Source: Alphaproteobacteria bacterium CG_4_10_14_0_8_um_filter_37_21 (GTDB lineage Bacteria > Pseudomonadota > Alphaproteobacteria > Paracaedibacterales > UBA11393). Taken from it: a DNA stretch of 36,910 nt. The notes under the pieces were generated by a model that made no database searches, was not told the DNA's origin, and saw nothing but the letters and a program-made list of their open reading frames with translations. Location: NCBI GenBank assembly GCA_002791835.1, contig PFNE01000047.1, forward strand, positions 1-36,910, read 5' to 3'. Within the stretch, counting starts at the first letter, position 1. Every line of letters begins with the position of its first letter. Of this stretch, positions 16,288 to 25,579 are shown one piece after another. A program made the position numbers and the translations under genes.

Positions 16288-16953
16288 TTAATGCACAAGT
16301 GTTGACGTGTGGAACGAGTCGGATAATGACATATCCATAATTTTTTCCAGCATGAATTTTTGCTGATCAGCATTTACTTCTTCTAAAATAGCTTGTTTTT
16401 CTGAGGGTTCTAATGGCCCCGCCATAGCAATAAAATTCACCAATTCCGCATCTGTGATATTTTTTAACTCTTGCCAGTTCGGCGTGATATTAAATTGGGT
16501 CATATAAAGACGCGCTAAGGTTATAAAAGAAGTTTTATCAAAATTACTCAGTTCAGGTGTTGTACTATCTGTTTCAGCATATGTTTTATAGGATACAACA
16601 GCGCGTCGCATAGAATTTGTTTTTGTAAGTTCTTCTAAAATTCTAAAACGACAAATTCCCTTAAGATGAACAACCACCATATCATCATAATCAGGGTCCA
16701 TATCAACAATTTTTACAGCAGTTCCAGATCCAAAAATAGGTAACTTCGTCTTATCAGCTTGTTTTATATCTGAAGGCTGTACAATACCTAAAATGCCATC
16801 TGAATCTGCTGTTTCGCTTAACAATATTTCATATTGTTCCATTGACATAGGAATGGGTAAGACAGCATCTGGAAAGACTACAGCGCCATGAATACATAAA
16901 ATAGGTAGTGTATTGTAATGATTAATATGTGGATTCATAGATATGCTTATCAT
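16288..16953 (-). CDS. Lon N-terminal (substrate-binding) domain protein
   Basis: 221 residues. It corresponds to the stand-alone Lon N-domain proteins (LonN/YcaR-neighbour type) and has no AAA or protease domain. Diagnostic segments are LPILCIHGAVVFPDAVLPIPM, then GILGIVQP, GSGTAVKIVDMDPDYDDMVVVHLKGICRFRI, and a helical C-terminal bundle ending near MDMSLSDS. The likely role is binding unfolded or regulated protein, but no partner is known. Start: Met at 16953; an ATG five codons later (MNPHIN) is possible. It lies 53 bases after kdsA and just before the Trm112-like gene, so all three may be one operon. Confidence 0.87.
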   Translation of the reverse strand: MISISMNPHINHYNTLPILCIHGAVVFPDAVLPIPMSMEQYEILLSETADSDGILGIVQPSDIKQADKTKLPIFGSGTAVKIVDMDPDYDDMVVVHLKGICRFRILEELTKTNSMRRAVVSYKTYAETDSTTPELSNFDKTSFITLARLYMTQFNITPNWQELKNITDAELVNFIAMAGPLEPSEKQAILEEVNADQQKFMLEKIMDMSLSDSFHTSTLVH

Positions 16954-17006
16954 TTATGTTCTGTTTTCTTTATTTTACAGTTAAATAAATTTTATTCAAA
17001 ACTATT

Positions 17007-17861
17007 TTATACAAGACCGCTATTTTTACGCACATTATCAAAGGCTTTAAGCTGATCGATGAACTGTGCCATTTCATGAAGGGGTATCATATTTGGCCCA
17101 TCACTTAATGCCTGGTCCGGGTTGTCGTGTGTTTCTGCAAATACACCAGCAACACCAACAGCAATGGCTGCACGCGCTAGAACAGGGGCAAATTCACGCT
17201 GTCCACCTGAAGACCCACCTTGGCCGCCGGGTTGTTGGCAAGAATGTGTTGCATCAAAAATAACAGGATAACCCGTTTTTGCCATCGTTGGAAGGCCGCG
17301 CATATCTGTTACCAAGGTGTTATAACCAAAGCTTGCACCACGTTCACAAAGCATAATTTTGTGATTACCAAAAGATTCTACTTTTTTAACAACATTTACC
17401 ATATCCCATGGTGCTAAAAACTGTCCTTTTTTAATATTTAAGGGCTTTCCAGTTTTAGCTGCGGCTTCTAATAAATCTGTTTGTCTACATAAAAAGGCTG
17501 GAATTTGCAAAATATCCACAACCTCTGCCACCATTGCACACTGATCTTTGTCATGAATATCTGTAATGACGGGCACATTAAATGTTTTTTTAACTTCTTC
17601 AAAAAGCTTTAACCCCTTATCGATACCAAGGCCCCGCGCACCCCCAACAGATGTACGGTTTGCCTTATCAAAAGATGCTTTAAAAACAAATCCCACACCT
17701 TTTTCATCTGTTAATTTTTTCAAGGCCTCTGCCATTTTTAAAATATGATCACGTGATTCCATTACACAGGGTCCAGCAATCAACATGAAAGGCAGGTTAT
17801 TGGCAACGCTTAAAGGTGATGGTCCACCATCAATTGGCACAATTTTATTTTGCATCATCAT
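17007..17861 (-). CDS. kdsA: 3-deoxy-8-phosphooctulonate (KDO-8-P) synthase
   Basis: 284 residues, the usual size. It condenses phosphoenolpyruvate with arabinose-5-phosphate to form KDO-8-P for lipopolysaccharide. Visible motifs are [15 protein letters not shown] (about 25-39), [12 protein letters not shown] with its phosphate-contact Lys, the ITDIH segment and [15 protein letters not shown]. The later [34 protein letters not shown] and [17 protein letters not shown] segments are also present. Their presence indicates an LPS-type outer membrane. Three ATG codons in tandem leave the exact start open by two residues. It heads the set with the Lon-N and Trm112-like genes. Its common neighbours pyrG and eno are absent. 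Secure. Confidence 0.96.
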   Translation of the reverse strand: MMMQNKIVPIDGGPSPLSVANNLPFMLIAGPCVMESRDHILKMAEALKKLTDEKGVGFVFKASFDKANRTSVGGARGLGIDKGLKLFEEVKKTFNVPVITDIHDKDQCAMVAEVVDILQIPAFLCRQTDLLEAAAKTGKPLNIKKGQFLAPWDMVNVVKKVESFGNHKIMLCERGASFGYNTLVTDMRGLPTMAKTGYPVIFDATHSCQQPGGQGGSSGGQREFAPVLARAAIAVGVAGVFAETHDNPDQALSDGPNMIPLHEMAQFIDQLKAFDNVRKNSGLV

Positions 17862-17975
17862 TATCAGCTTTTTTTTGTTTTAAAATCATCTTAGCTGAAA
17901 TTACTAAAATTCTCAATTTATTTCATCATGGTAATCCAGTGTTGTTAAGACCATACCCCTTAAAAGATAGAGAAA

Positions 17976-18791
17976 TTAGATATCATTATTGATTTTATCA
18001 ATCATGTCAGTATCCATAGTATCCTCTGTTATAGGAAGGGCCTTAGAAAAAAAGGACTGTATATTTTCTGTAAATCGTTTCCATAGATTGTCATTATTAT
18101 TTTTATGGGCTTCTATTAAAAAATCACTTTGCAATTTTTCAAATTCACTATCAAATTTTGCCAGTACATCTGTGGTTTTAATATAGCCCTTATATCTTTT
18201 CCCAAGTATGCTAACCATGACGCTTAAATTTTTTTCAGATGTTTGTTGTGTAAAAAAACGATCAATGAAGGGTTCTAGTTGTGCTGGCGTAGTGAGTGTG
18301 TTTAATTCTTGAATAAAAGCAGATAGCCCTTGTGCTGAGTTATCATCTGTTAAGATATTAAAATCAATATTATGACGCACTTTTATGGCTTTTAAATGTT
18401 TTTCATATCCATCTACCCATTTTTGATTTTGGATACGGGCATTTTTTATTGTATGTAAATATTTTAAGGCTAATGCACTTTGTACATCTGGCGCATAATG
18501 ATAAAGTGCTATATTTTCTGTGGATAGTTTAAATATCTGTTTGATTGCTTGCGGTTGGGCCAAAAAAGAAAAATAAAGGGGCTTAATCTTCTCATAAGTT
18601 TTAAAGGTTTTGTTGTAAATATTTTTATTCTTGTTTGATACTTTTTTTAATTGTATATTATGTGTGGCAGAGAAATCGTCAATAGCCTGTTCAAATGCAA
18701 TTTGATGAACAGCAAGAACAAAAAAAACCAAGATGAATAAAATTATTGGAACAGTCCATTTGTGTTTTTTTATTGTTGTCTGCTGCTTCAT
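17976..18791 (-). CDS. Membrane-anchored protein of unknown function
   Basis: 271 residues. The N terminus is Lys-rich (MKQQTTIKKHKW) and is followed by one transmembrane helix (about 14-33), so the bulk probably faces the periplasm. That part is helical and rich in Lys, Asn and Ile, with no catalytic motif that I recognise and a polar, acidic tail (EDTMDTDMIDKINNDI). It ends about 115 bases before the kdsA start. It follows the PotI-type permease by 145 bases in the same direction, and there is no clear terminator between them. Codon use is similar to its neighbours. I cannot assign a family; a mitofilin-like role was considered, but there is no coiled coil to support it. Confidence 0.65.
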   Translation of the reverse strand: MKQQTTIKKHKWTVPIILFILVFFVLAVHQIAFEQAIDDFSATHNIQLKKVSNKNKNIYNKTFKTYEKIKPLYFSFLAQPQAIKQIFKLSTENIALYHYAPDVQSALALKYLHTIKNARIQNQKWVDGYEKHLKAIKVRHNIDFNILTDDNSAQGLSAFIQELNTLTTPAQLEPFIDRFFTQQTSEKNLSVMVSILGKRYKGYIKTTDVLAKFDSEFEKLQSDFLIEAHKNNNDNLWKRFTENIQSFFSKALPITEDTMDTDMIDKINNDI

Positions 18792-18936
18792 AAGTATGTG
18801 CCATAATAATTTTTCTATTATCAGTTTATCGATGTAAGAATGAACAAATGGTAAAGATGCAAAAAAATGCTATCGGTATCCTTTGTATGAAATTTGCCCC
18901 TCAACTTAGAATCAAAAAATAGAGTGTATTAAGATA

Positions 18937-19743
18937 CTACTGAATACTTGTTCTTTTTTTGTAAAAAATTACGCCAGATACTAATACACATAAGCTAACG
19001 ATCCCAATCATAATGCCTGATAGGGCATTAATTTCAGGAGATACCCCCAAACGCAAACTTGAAAATAATACAATTGGAAGCGTTGTAGCGCCTGGCCCAG
19101 ATAGAAAACTTGCGATAACAACATCATCTAATGAGAGTGCAAAGCTTAATAGCCACCCAGAAAGCAGAGAAGGTACAATCAGGGGTAGTGTTACGCGGAA
19201 AAAGACAACACTTGGTGTAGCGCCTAAATCTTGCGCTGCTTCCTCAAGTACGGTATCAAAATCACGCAAGCGTGAACTGACGATCATATAAACATAAGCT
19301 ATACCAATCGTTGAATGCGCTATAACAACTGTTAACGCGCCTCTCTCTGATGGCCAGCCAATCATACGCTCAAATGTGACAAACATTAATAATAAAGATA
19401 ACCCCGTTATAACTTCAGGCATAACTAAAGGTGCTGGCAATAAGCCTGATAAAAAAGTTCGCCCCTTAAAACTGCCTAATCGTATCATACTAATGGCAGC
19501 CATCGTGCCTAATAAAACAGCAAGTGTTGCTGATGTTCCTGCAATTTGCAAACTTGTAAGCAGGGCATGCATAATGGCATCATTTTGTAGCAGTACAGAA
19601 TACCACTTCATAGAAAAGCCATCCCAAACCCCCGCTACTGAAGATTGATTAAAAGAAAAAACCACTAAATATAGAATTGGTAAATATAAAAAGGCATACC
19701 CAAAAAAAAGGGCAGAAAAGCCAAGAAGATTTTTTTTTTTCAT
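18937..19743 (-). CDS. PotI/PotC-type polyamine ABC transporter permease
   Basis: 268 residues with six predicted membrane helices, matching the second permease of spermidine/putrescine importers. The cytoplasmic EAA loop that contacts the ATPase is present (EEAAQDLGATPSVVFFRVTLP), and the SLDDVVIASFLSGPG segment is typical of PotI/PotC. The partner permease (PotH/B), ATPase (PotG/A) and binding protein are not beside it, so it needs subunits encoded elsewhere or is a leftover. The gene begins ATG followed by a run of eleven A (19740-19730), which encodes the first lysines and could slip. It lies 47 bases after the PAAR-like gene. PotI and PotC cannot be told apart with confidence. Confidence 0.88.
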   Translation of the reverse strand: MKKKNLLGFSALFFGYAFLYLPILYLVVFSFNQSSVAGVWDGFSMKWYSVLLQNDAIMHALLTSLQIAGTSATLAVLLGTMAAISMIRLGSFKGRTFLSGLLPAPLVMPEVITGLSLLLMFVTFERMIGWPSERGALTVVIAHSTIGIAYVYMIVSSRLRDFDTVLEEAAQDLGATPSVVFFRVTLPLIVPSLLSGWLLSFALSLDDVVIASFLSGPGATTLPIVLFSSLRLGVSPEINALSGIMIGIVSLCVLVSGVIFYKKRTSIQ

Positions 19744-19790
19744 AAATACGCCAATTTTCTATCTAACATTAATAATTCAACCAAACCCTA

Positions 19791-20153
19791 TTAATTTGCT
19801 TTAAGAGTAGGAGTGCCCATATTGATTTTTATCTGCCCACCATAACTACAAAATAGCTTAGAATCTTTAGTTAGCATAGGCCCTTGTTTTGTCATCACCT
19901 TAGGTGTGCCTTTTATCCAAGGCCCTGCTGGTGAAATTGTACAAGGACCCTTTGGCGCCCCCAATAACACAACTGGATTTAAGCTAGCCTTGCAGACACC
20001 AAAGTTAATATTTGATGGTTTAATGGCGGTGATTGCGGCAATTGGCCCAGTGCTGCTCATTATGCCTGTTTCAGGTGTCACTAGTAATGGCGCTTTTTTA
20101 GATTCCGCACAATCACACTCTATTATTGCGCCCATCGCGCATGCATCTGGCAT
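19791..20153 (-). CDS. PAAR-like protein (DUF4280 type)
   Basis: 120 residues from the ATG at 20153 (MPDACAMGA), preceded by a run of five G that also ends the upstream gene; longer in-frame starts run through that gene's sequence. The pattern is that of DUF4280 PAAR-like proteins: early Cys residues (5, 13, 15), FGVCKASLNP (51-60), a Pro-Cys pair (70-71), PWIKGTPKV (78-86) and the C-terminal SKLFCSYGGQIKI (98-110). Family members are proposed to form the pointed tip on VgrG-type spikes of type VI secretion and other contractile injection machines, and are often next to effector genes. No VgrG or sheath gene lies in the window. It starts 4 bases after the YwqK-repeat gene. Family likely; role inferred. 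Confidence 0.75.
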   Translation of the reverse strand: MPDACAMGAIIECDCAESKKAPLLVTPETGIMSSTGPIAAITAIKPSNINFGVCKASLNPVVLLGAPKGPCTISPAGPWIKGTPKVMTKQGPMLTKDSKLFCSYGGQIKINMGTPTLKAN

Positions 20154-20157
20154 GATT

Positions 20158-20730
20158 TTACCCCCATATACTTGTTTGTTGACATTCTTCTTCAGGCTTT
20201 TCTTTAATTTCCACACCATTATCATAAAATGTCCGCGCAATAATTTCACCTTCATGATAGGTGGTTACCGCCCCGTGGAGTATATCATCTTTATAGTAAC
20301 TATCTTGAATCAAAACACCGCTATCGTCCATAGCTTGGCAAAGACTTTGTTTTTTGCCTTCCACATACATAGATTTCATACTCACCTCTCCATTTGGATG
20401 ATAATTTAGGGCTTCCCCATTTAATTTATCACGGGCAAATAGCATTTTCATTTGAACAGATCCATTTGGAAAGTAAGTGTACATAAAACCATCCAAAACA
20501 TCATTAACAAATGTCATTTCTACAGTTAGACGACCATCTTGTATAACCTTCATGGAACCATTTTTTTGGCCGTTTTCATAGGTAATTTCTGTAATTGTGC
20601 CCATTTCATCGTCGTGACGCTGTACACCATCTGGCTGTGGCTTTTTTTTTGGTGGTTCAAATAAAGCGTCAACATCTAAGCCTTTAGCAATATCTTCTTC
20701 AGCTTGTACAGCAATATCTTCATCTAGCAA
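20158..20730 (-). CDS. YwqK/MORN-repeat protein
   Basis: 190 residues from a TTG at 20730; no ATG is available near the start. Residues 1-45 are acidic and Pro/Lys-rich; from about 46 to 183 there are four to five MORN-like repeats with the period GxxNGxxxxYxxNGxxxxxxxY, for example LDGFMYTYFPNGSVQMKM, LNGEALNYHPNGEVSMKS and LHGAVTTYHEGEIIAR. Such proteins are annotated as YwqK-family antitoxins or repeat proteins of unknown role. The frame stays open upstream to an ATG at 20841 except for one TAG at 20740-20742, and that extension would encode a signal peptide (see finding). It ends 4 bases before the PAAR-like ATG, so the two are co-transcribed. Confidence 0.65.
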   Translation of the reverse strand: MLDEDIAVQAEEDIAKGLDVDALFEPPKKKPQPDGVQRHDDEMGTITEITYENGQKNGSMKVIQDGRLTVEMTFVNDVLDGFMYTYFPNGSVQMKMLFARDKLNGEALNYHPNGEVSMKSMYVEGKKQSLCQAMDDSGVLIQDSYYKDDILHGAVTTYHEGEIIARTFYDNGVEIKEKPEEECQQTSIWG

Positions 20731-20929
20731 TGCGAGAGCCTATAATATAAATAAGATATTTATTATTGTATACAAATAACAACACAGAACAAGCTTTATG
20801 TGTTTTGGGCGCAACTTTATTCCCTTTATTTGTGATGACATCGTTTAGTTGCGAAAAAAGCTCTCAAAGTGGCAATATCATGATCAACACTGTATACTGT
20901 AAAGCAATACAGAGATAGGCTACGTATCA

Positions 20930-21943
20930 ATGATGAACACATGCGGTAATAATATAAAAACGAAAGCCATATTGTGGTATAGCACAACATTTATTCTGGT
21001 TTTTGCAATGGTTTGTCTGGGTGGTGCAACGCGCTTAACACATGCAGGGCTATCAATTGTTGAGTGGAAGCCAATTACCGGCATTATCCCGCCATTCCAT
21101 CATCAAGATTGGCTTGCCGAATTTTTAAAGTATCAAAGCAGTCCTGAATTTAAGCTTGTAAATGCGGATATGCTTCTAACGGATTTTAAATTTATTTATT
21201 GGATGGAATTTTGTCATCGTCTGCTAGGGCGCTTAATAGGCTTATTTTTTATTGTGCCCCTTATCTTTTTGTGGCGTCATCTTTTACCATGGATGAAAAA
21301 ATTGTCCCTTACTATTTTAGCACTTGGTGCCCTACAAGGTGCTATGGGTTGGTATATGGTTAAAAGTGGATTGAAAGATATTCCAGCTGTTAGCCATTTT
21401 CGCTTAACGGCACATTTATTTTTAGCTTTTGTTTTGCTTGGCTGTTTAAGTATAGGTATTTTAAAAGTTAAGGGTATTACAACTGCAGCGCACCCTAAAG
21501 CAAATTTAATACGCATTACATCAATTATGATTACGCTAACGATTTTGTATGGTGGTTTTATTGCCGGACTGAAAGCCGGCCTTATTTATAATACGTTTCC
21601 ACTTATGGGGGGACAACTTATTCCCAGTGAGTTTTTAAGGGAATCACCGCTTTGGATTAATTTTTTCACAAATCATGCAACAGTACAGTGGATACACCGT
21701 ACGTTAGCCCTTTTAAGCTGCTTTCATGTATTTTTATTTTATATAAAAAATAAAGGTTTTTACGCAACTGTTTGGCTTAGTATTGTCACACTGCAAGTAA
21801 TACTGGGCATTGCAACGCTTATACATCAAGTGCCTATATGGTTAGGGGTTGTACATCAAGGCGTTGGGGCTTTGTTATTTTCATGGTCAGTGGTTATGAT
21901 ATATAAGTATACAATAGATTCTAAGGTGCGTGATGCAAGCTAA
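20930..21943 (+). CDS. ctaA: Heme A synthase (COX15/CtaA type 2)
   Basis: 337 residues with eight membrane helices, the alphaproteobacterial and mitochondrial COX15 form. It oxidises the C8 methyl of heme O to give heme A for cytochrome c oxidase. The N-terminal signature [23 protein letters not shown] follows the first helix. Conserved His ligands appear in [19 protein letters not shown] (as [10 protein letters not shown] here), [11 protein letters not shown] and GVVHQGVGA. It implies an aa3-type oxidase elsewhere, in agreement with petABC. Two ATG codons in tandem start it. The stop lies inside the start of lipA (an 11-base overlap), so the two are coupled. Secure. Confidence 0.95.
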   Translation: MMNTCGNNIKTKAILWYSTTFILVFAMVCLGGATRLTHAGLSIVEWKPITGIIPPFHHQDWLAEFLKYQSSPEFKLVNADMLLTDFKFIYWMEFCHRLLGRLIGLFFIVPLIFLWRHLLPWMKKLSLTILALGALQGAMGWYMVKSGLKDIPAVSHFRLTAHLFLAFVLLGCLSIGILKVKGITTAAHPKANLIRITSIMITLTILYGGFIAGLKAGLIYNTFPLMGGQLIPSEFLRESPLWINFFTNHATVQWIHRTLALLSCFHVFLFYIKNKGFYATVWLSIVTLQVILGIATLIHQVPIWLGVVHQGVGALLFSWSVVMIYKYTIDSKVRDAS

Positions 21944-22844
21944 TACCCTTAAAAAACCAGATTGGATTCGCGTAAAAGCACCAAATTCAAAGGGGTATAA
22001 AGATACTGTTGACCTTGTGCGATCTTTAAATCTAAACACAGTTTGTGAAGAAGCTGCATGCCCAAACATAGGCGAATGCTGGGCGAAAAAACACGCAACG
22101 CTTATGATTATGGGTGATACATGCACACGTTCTTGTGCATTTTGTAATATTAAAACGGGTAAGCCAAATATTTTAGACCCTTTAGAACCGCAAAATGTTG
22201 CCCTTGCCGTTAAAGCGATGAAGCTAGAACATGTTGTTATAACATCTGTTGACCGCGATGATTTGCCTGATGGCGGCGCACAACATATTGCACATACAAT
22301 TACAACCATTCGCCAAGATAATCCAGGTACAACAATTGAAGTGTTAACGCCCGATTTCTTGCGTAAAGATGGCGCGCTAGAAATTGTTGTTCAGGCCAAG
22401 CCAGATGTATTTAATCATAATTTAGAAACAGTTCCTAGCTTGTATGCGTCTGTCAGACCTGGTGCGCGATATTTTCATTCTTTAAAAATTTTAGATCGCG
22501 TAAAACAAATTGATCCAACGATGTTTACAAAGTCGGGCATTATGGTGGGTCTTGGGGAAAGTACCGCAGAAGTTTATCAAGTAATGGATGATATGCGGGC
22601 AGCAAACATAGATTTCATGACAATAGGGCAGTACTTACAGCCCACACCAAAACATTACCCATTAAAGGACTATATTACCCCCACACAGTTTGACAATTAC
22701 GCAAAAATGGCACGCGGAAAGGGGTTCTTAATGGTTGCATCTTCTGCACTAACCAGGTCTTCATACCACGCAGGCGATGATTTTAAGCGCCTTCAGGAAG
22801 AACGATTAAAGGCAAGATGCAATAATCATTCTAATTTATATTGA
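21933..22844 (+). CDS. lipA: Lipoyl synthase
   Basis: 303 residues from the ATG at 21933 (AAGG six bases upstream); a GTG one codon earlier is possible. This radical SAM enzyme inserts two sulfurs into protein-bound octanoyl groups of 2-oxoacid dehydrogenases and the glycine cleavage H protein. Both clusters are complete: auxiliary cluster cysteines 38, 43 and 49 in [12 protein letters not shown], and the radical SAM CxxxCxxC at 64, 68 and 71 (CTRSCAFC). The C-terminal RSSYHAGD, which supplies the Ser ligand to the auxiliary cluster, is present. It overlaps ctaA. lipB is not in the window. Secure. Confidence 0.97.
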   Translation: MQANTLKKPDWIRVKAPNSKGYKDTVDLVRSLNLNTVCEEAACPNIGECWAKKHATLMIMGDTCTRSCAFCNIKTGKPNILDPLEPQNVALAVKAMKLEHVVITSVDRDDLPDGGAQHIAHTITTIRQDNPGTTIEVLTPDFLRKDGALEIVVQAKPDVFNHNLETVPSLYASVRPGARYFHSLKILDRVKQIDPTMFTKSGIMVGLGESTAEVYQVMDDMRAANIDFMTIGQYLQPTPKHYPLKDYITPTQFDNYAKMARGKGFLMVASSALTRSSYHAGDDFKRLQEERLKARCNNHSNLY

Positions 22845-22979
22845 AAAAAAGACTACCTAAGACGGCTTTGTTCGCCCCGCATCAATTATGCAGCGGGATT
22901 GTTAAGAAATACTTAATGGACATATAAAAAAAAGTGTTATTATAAAACAAACAAATATAGAACACACGGACACAAAAAA

Positions 22980-23834
22980 TTGTTATTATTAACAAAAAAA
23001 TCAGAAAATTTTGGTGGTATTCTATTATGCCTTTCTATTCTATTTGCTGTATTAAGCAATAGCCTTGTGCATTCCTTAGGGTCAAAATATTCAACAGTCA
23101 CAATTTTATTTTACAAAAGTATTGTTGGGTGTATATGTTTGGCTGTTGCATTTTCTGGTGATATTCAAGCCATCACGCATGTTAAACGCATCAAACCGTT
23201 AATGATACGTACGTTTGTTGGTATTATTGGTGTGTTTGTGTGGATTTTATCAGTTCAAAATATTGCGCTATCTTCAGCGTCCACGCTCTCTTTAACCAGC
23301 GGATTTTTCTCCGCTTTGGGTGGCTATATTTTTTTAAAAGAACAAACTTCATGGATAAAAAATACAAGTATTATATTAGGTTTTTGTGGTGCTGTATTTA
23401 TTATTAGCCCGCATTTTTCACAAGGAAATTTATTTTACTTTCTGCCCCTATTAAGTGCTTTATGCTTTGGTATATCTTCCACTTTAACGCGCTATCTTGC
23501 ACGGGATGAATCTGAATGGGCTATTTCTTTTTATCTTTTTGCAACAATGTCCTTATGTGCCCTACCTTTTGGGGCCCGGCTACCGCATTCTGTTAGTGAT
23601 TTTTTTATATTAATTTGCCTTGGGGCTATGTACGCAATCTCCCAATTTTTATTTGTACGGGCCTATAAATACGCTGAAGCATCTTATTTAGCAGCCTTTA
23701 AATTTTCAAAACCACCTCTACACATGATTGTTGGCCTTGTCTTTTTTAAAGAAATGTTGGATGTCTATGATTTAATTGGATTTACAATGATTGTTTTATC
23801 ATTAAAAACACTTTCTTTTTTTAAGAAAAAATAA
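22980..23834 (+). CDS. EamA/DMT-family membrane transporter
   Basis: 284 residues with ten predicted transmembrane helices in two five-helix halves, the drug/metabolite transporter architecture. The first half includes KSIVGCICLAVAF, with VQNIALSSASTLSLTSGFFSALGGYIFLKE typical of EamA. The second has ALCFGISSTLTRYLARDESEW and ends in FKEMLDVYDLIGFTMIVLS. The start is a TTG at 22980; no ATG fits, and the GGA nine bases upstream is a weak ribosome binding site. The substrate is unknown. Related carriers in intracellular bacteria take up S-adenosylmethionine or other host metabolites, which is only a possibility here. It follows lipA by 135 bases. Confidence 0.85.
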   Translation: MLLLTKKSENFGGILLCLSILFAVLSNSLVHSLGSKYSTVTILFYKSIVGCICLAVAFSGDIQAITHVKRIKPLMIRTFVGIIGVFVWILSVQNIALSSASTLSLTSGFFSALGGYIFLKEQTSWIKNTSIILGFCGAVFIISPHFSQGNLFYFLPLLSALCFGISSTLTRYLARDESEWAISFYLFATMSLCALPFGARLPHSVSDFFILICLGAMYAISQFLFVRAYKYAEASYLAAFKFSKPPLHMIVGLVFFKEMLDVYDLIGFTMIVLSLKTLSFFKKK

Positions 23835-23932
23835 CATGAACAAAAAAATGAAAAATATATATACAAGTTAGGAATTTATTAATATACAGCTGATAATCTA
23901 AAGATACAAAGGGTACTTAAAAGGTTATCACC

Positions 23933-24187
23933 ATGTACAAATCGATTGTGAACGTTATAATGTTAATCGGTCTTGTTGCACCCGCAATGGCCAACAATCC
24001 ACAAGATAATGTTAGTAAACGGCTGAAAGTAGATGATGACGTCTTTAATAAAATGTTAGATTTTAAATCAACCGATGATGGCATTAGTTATGAATATGTC
24101 GACTTTGATGAGGATGAAGAAGAAGGCGAACTTGCCCTACAAGATGATGAAGATACATCTGGTCTTGGTCGCTTAATGAACACTTAA
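23933..24187 (+). CDS. Small acidic exported protein
   Basis: 84 residues. The N-terminal 20 residues (MYKSIVNVIMLIGLVAPAMA) are a clean Sec signal peptide with cleavage after AMA. The mature 64 residues are strongly acidic, above all in the DFDEDEEEGELALQDDED stretch, with no Cys and few aromatics; probably flexible and soluble. I recognise no family. The gene is separated from the EamA gene by about 98 bases with an AT-rich upstream stretch, and its stop is only 13 bases from that of convergent rlmN. It may be periplasmic, metal-binding or secreted; these are guesses from composition. Confidence 0.65.
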   Translation: MYKSIVNVIMLIGLVAPAMANNPQDNVSKRLKVDDDVFNKMLDFKSTDDGISYEYVDFDEDEEEGELALQDDEDTSGLGRLMNT

Positions 24188-24200
24188 AGAATGATGATCA

Positions 24201-25274
24201 CTATTTTGTTCGACAAGCGCGCTTGCTTTCCGATTTTAATTGCCCACATGCTGCAAAAATATCTTGGCCTCGTGGTCGTCTAATAGGCGACCTGTAGCCA
24301 GAGCGTTCTAAGATTTCAGCAAATTTTTTAATTACATCCGCTGTGCTGCGTTCATACTTTGAACCCGGCCAAGGGTTAAATGGAATTAAATTTATTTTTG
24401 CAGGAATACCTGCAATTAACTTAACAAGTTCGCGCGCATCTGATGCAGAATCATTAACGCCTTTTAGCATAACATATTCAAAAGTTACTTCTTTTGTGCT
24501 GCTTGTGTCAGGGTACCTGCGCACAGATTCCATCAGTTCTTTAAGTGGATATTTTCTATTAATAGGAACAATCTCATTACGTAAATCATCGCGTACGGCA
24601 TGTAATGATATCGCTAAACGAACTTTTAAATCTTCAGCACATTTATCAATCATGGGCACGACACCAGACGTTGACAAAGTAATTTTTTGACGAGAAAAAC
24701 CAAGGCCTTTAGAATCCATCATAATTTTCAATGCTTTTGATAAATTATCATAATTATACAAAGGCTCCCCCATGCCCATTAAGACGATATTACTGATGTG
24801 ACGGTTGCCAATAGGTGTGGGCCATTCACCAAAAATATCACGTGCAGATATCACCTGACCCAAAAGCTCTGCCACGCTTAAATTGCGAACCAACATTTGT
24901 GTGCCTGTATGGCAAAAAGTGCATGTTAAAGTACAGCCGACCTGGGAAGAAATACATAATGTCCCACGTGTTTTTTCAGGAATATGAACACACTCAGCCT
25001 CGTTCCCGTCAGCAAAATGTAGCAACCACTTTTGCGTACCATCTTTTGATGTCATGACAGATTTTACTTGTGAGCGGTCTAAAGTGCAATGTTGTGCTAG
25101 CTGTTCACGAAAGCCTAGCGGCAGATTTTGCATATCATCAATGCTGCGCACACCCTTATTATAAACCCAATCAAAAATTTGCTGGGCCCTAAATTTTGGT
25201 TCATTTAATGTTTGGCATAAAGATTGTAAATCATTTATATCTGTACCAATAAGGTTTTTTTTAACATCTGTCAT
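24201..25274 (-). CDS. rlmN: Dual-specificity 23S rRNA A2503 / tRNA A37 C2-methyltransferase
   Basis: 357 residues. A radical SAM enzyme that methylates C2 of A2503 in 23S rRNA and of A37 in some tRNAs. The CxxxCxxC cluster motif is at Cys114, Cys118 and Cys121 (GCTLTCTFCHTG). SAM-binding segments include NIVLMGMGEPLYNYDN and ITLSTSGVVP, followed by RLAISLHAV and INLIPFNPWPG. The C-terminal methyl-carrying Cys lies in RRPRGQDIFAACGQL. The N-terminal FRAQQIFDWVY segment is normal too. It is single and convergent with the small acidic protein gene. Secure. Confidence 0.96.
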   Translation of the reverse strand: MTDVKKNLIGTDINDLQSLCQTLNEPKFRAQQIFDWVYNKGVRSIDDMQNLPLGFREQLAQHCTLDRSQVKSVMTSKDGTQKWLLHFADGNEAECVHIPEKTRGTLCISSQVGCTLTCTFCHTGTQMLVRNLSVAELLGQVISARDIFGEWPTPIGNRHISNIVLMGMGEPLYNYDNLSKALKIMMDSKGLGFSRQKITLSTSGVVPMIDKCAEDLKVRLAISLHAVRDDLRNEIVPINRKYPLKELMESVRRYPDTSSTKEVTFEYVMLKGVNDSASDARELVKLIAGIPAKINLIPFNPWPGSKYERSTADVIKKFAEILERSGYRSPIRRPRGQDIFAACGQLKSESKRACRTK

Positions 25275-25579
25275 TGTTATGTAATCTTTACGGCTATAAT
25301 TTATAATGATCTTCGTAATATTTAACTATTCTAATCTTTTTCTGTCAGGCTTAAAAGGAAATTATATTGATTTTAAAAATAAAAAATTAGGAGTTCTGTC
25401 ATTATTGAGACATTTCATAAGTATAATTGCTGCTCATTAAGGGTGTTATAAAGATGTTTTAATCTTTATGAAAATCGCCTATAGTATACTTGAATTGAAT
25501 GTGCAGCATACTTGGCGGGTATGATAATATTGTTGCACGTTTTATCGCATACTTAATAACTGTTGATAACTGTTGCCAA

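Noticed and set aside
22876-22905. GCGGG/CCCGC hairpin after lipA as a terminator
   Set aside because: The stem is only 5 bp with competing pairings, and no T tract follows.
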